Origin: Geodermatophilus arenarius
GTDB lineage: Bacteria; Actinomycetota; Actinomycetes; Mycobacteriales; Geodermatophilaceae
Direction: 5' to 3'
Length of the DNA stretch: 64,000 nt
Assembly: GCF_042654585.1 (NCBI RefSeq)
Contig: NZ_JBHSGR010000008.1
Location: 115,539-179,538, forward strand
The notes under the pieces were generated by a model. The model did no database searches. It had not been told where the DNA came from and saw only the letters and a program-made list of their open reading frames with translations. The number at the start of each line of letters is the position of its first letter. Position 1 is the stretch's first letter. Shown in pieces: positions 63,293-64,000 of this stretch. Made by a program: the position numbers and the translations under genes.

Positions 63293-64000
63293 ACCCCTCC
63301 ACCGCGCTGGCCCGCGTGCTGGTCGACGAGCTGGTCCGCGGCGGCGTCCGCGACGCCGTCGTCGCGCCCGGCTCCCGCTCGGCGCCGGTCGCCCTGGCGC
63401 TGGCCGCCGCCGAGCGAGCCGGCGTCCTGCGGCTGCACGTGCGCATCGACGAGCGCACGGCGTCCTTCCTCGCCCTGGGCCTGGCCCGCGCGTCCGGCCG
63501 GCCGGTGCCGGTGCTCACCACCTCCGGGACGGCGACCGCGCACCTGCACGCCGCCGTCCTCGAGGCCGACGTCAGCGGGGTGCCGCTGCTGGCGCTGACC
63601 GCCGACCGGCCGCCGGAGCTGCGCGGCACCGGCGCCAACCAGACGATCGAGCAGCCGGGCCTCTACGGCGGCGCGGTGCGCTGGGCGGCCGACGTCGGCG
63701 TGCCCGAGGCCGGCCGCGAGGCCGCGCAGAACCGCTACTGGCGCTCGGTGGTGTCCCGGGCGCTGCTCGCGGCCACCGGCGTCCTGTCCGGCGACCCCGG
63801 GCCGGTGCAGCTGGACCTGCCCTTCCGCGACCCGCTGCTGCCCGAGGAGGAGCCCGGCCCGCTGGCGGGCCCGTGGGCCGGCCGGGACGGTGGCGCGCCG
63901 TGGACCGCCGGCGCGTCCGCGCCCGCCGCGGCCGCACCGATCGCCGACGGCCCGCGCACGCTCGTCGTCGCCGGGGACGGGCCCGAGGCCGCCGGCCGGG
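63289..64000 (+). CDS. menD: SEPHCHC synthase, 3' end outside window
   Basis: The first 237 residues of a MenD: V-V-A-P-G-S-R-S-A-P-V-A-L-A, H-V-R-I-D-E-R-T-A-S-F-L-A-L-G (thiamine-activating Glu) and T-T-S-G-T-A-T-A-H-L. ThDP enzyme that joins isochorismate and 2-oxoglutarate, the first committed menaquinone step. The reading frame is open to the window end. Confidence 0.94.
   Translation, partial: MNPSTALARVLVDELVRGGVRDAVVAPGSRSAPVALALAAAERAGVLRLHVRIDERTASFLALGLARASGRPVPVLTTSGTATAHLHAAVLEADVSGVPLLALTADRPPELRGTGANQTIEQPGLYGGAVRWAADVGVPEAGREAAQNRYWRSVVSRALLAATGVLSGDPGPVQLDLPFRDPLLPEEEPGPLAGPWAGRDGGAPWTAGASAPAAAAPIADGPRTLVVAGDGPEAAGR

Overview
The window is very GC-rich (about three quarters G+C by eye), densely coded actinobacterial chromosome. 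The gene families, the many GTG starts, short overlapping gene junctions and leaderless promoters fit the Geodermatophilaceae (Geodermatophilus, Blastococcus, Modestobacter type); this placement is an inference from content and style, not from a marker gene. I see no rRNA, tRNA, CRISPR array, insertion sequence, phage gene or plasmid feature. Most blocks keep the gene order remembered from Mycobacterium tuberculosis (lmeA-thioredoxin-sulfurtransferase-DUF1416-nitrobindin-like; XRE-hbhA-DUF2516; murB-SDR-mshA-ybjN-gpm-phoU/senX3-regX3; ppx-proC-bldC-bS22-epimerase-plsC; glutaredoxin-rex-hemACDBL-resABC; menAECD), so this is core chromosome.

Region by region. 1-4914: the end of a lipid-binding protein (lmeA), a thioredoxin, a leaderless cysteine-containing leader peptide, a short DUF4395-like membrane protein, a sulfurtransferase, DUF1416, a PAS-PP2C phosphatase on the other strand, and a nitrobindin-like lipocalin. 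4911-9411: a DUF885 peptidase-like protein, a TetR regulator divergent from an NAD-binding epimerase with two palindromic operators between them, and an unknown protein. 9412-16848: NhaA; a MurD2-MurL pair (the route that adds L-Glu and then epimerises it); a nickel-type Fur protein (Nur-like); YgfZ; RsiG, the c-di-GMP-binding anti-sigma factor with two exact binding motifs; and an asparaginase. 16849-24568: XRE regulator, HBHA-like coiled coil, DUF2516, PspC, two methyltransferase-fold proteins, MurB, SDR, MshA and YbjN. 24565-36000: MFS exporter, small membrane protein, phosphoglycerate mutase, PhoU divergent from SenX3-RegX3 (phosphate control), DUF3072, a GlxA-type regulator, a methyltransferase, and an MFS protein fused to a thymidylate-kinase-like domain whose catalytic motifs are eroded. 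36021-45672: Ppx, a DTG-motif membrane protein, PfpI, ProC, BldC, ribosomal protein bS22 (32 aa), an epimerase, PlsC, a HAD phosphatase, and sigma BldN with its anti-sigma RsbN. 45875-58614: glutaredoxin, then one long coupled run rex-hemA-hemC-hemD-hemB-(membrane protein)-hemL-phosphatase-resA-ccdA-resB-ccsB for haem synthesis and cytochrome c maturation. 58731-64000: two small unknown proteins, an Lrp/AsnC regulator that seems to start at ATC, DUF4229, and the menaquinone genes menA, menE, menC and menD (cut by the window end).

Three themes tie the window together. First, redox and respiration: Rex (NADH sensing), haem, cytochrome c assembly and menaquinone lie close together, with a thiol/sulfur-transfer operon under an apparent cysteine-sensing leader peptide. 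Second, development: rsiG, bldC, bldN and rsbN are homologues of Streptomyces developmental regulators. Third, expression style: at least seventeen starts lie 6-8 bases after a TANNNT -10 box, meaning that the mRNAs probably begin at or next to the start codon. A family of roughly 55-60 base palindromic repeats sits at the 3' ends of genes at six or more places.
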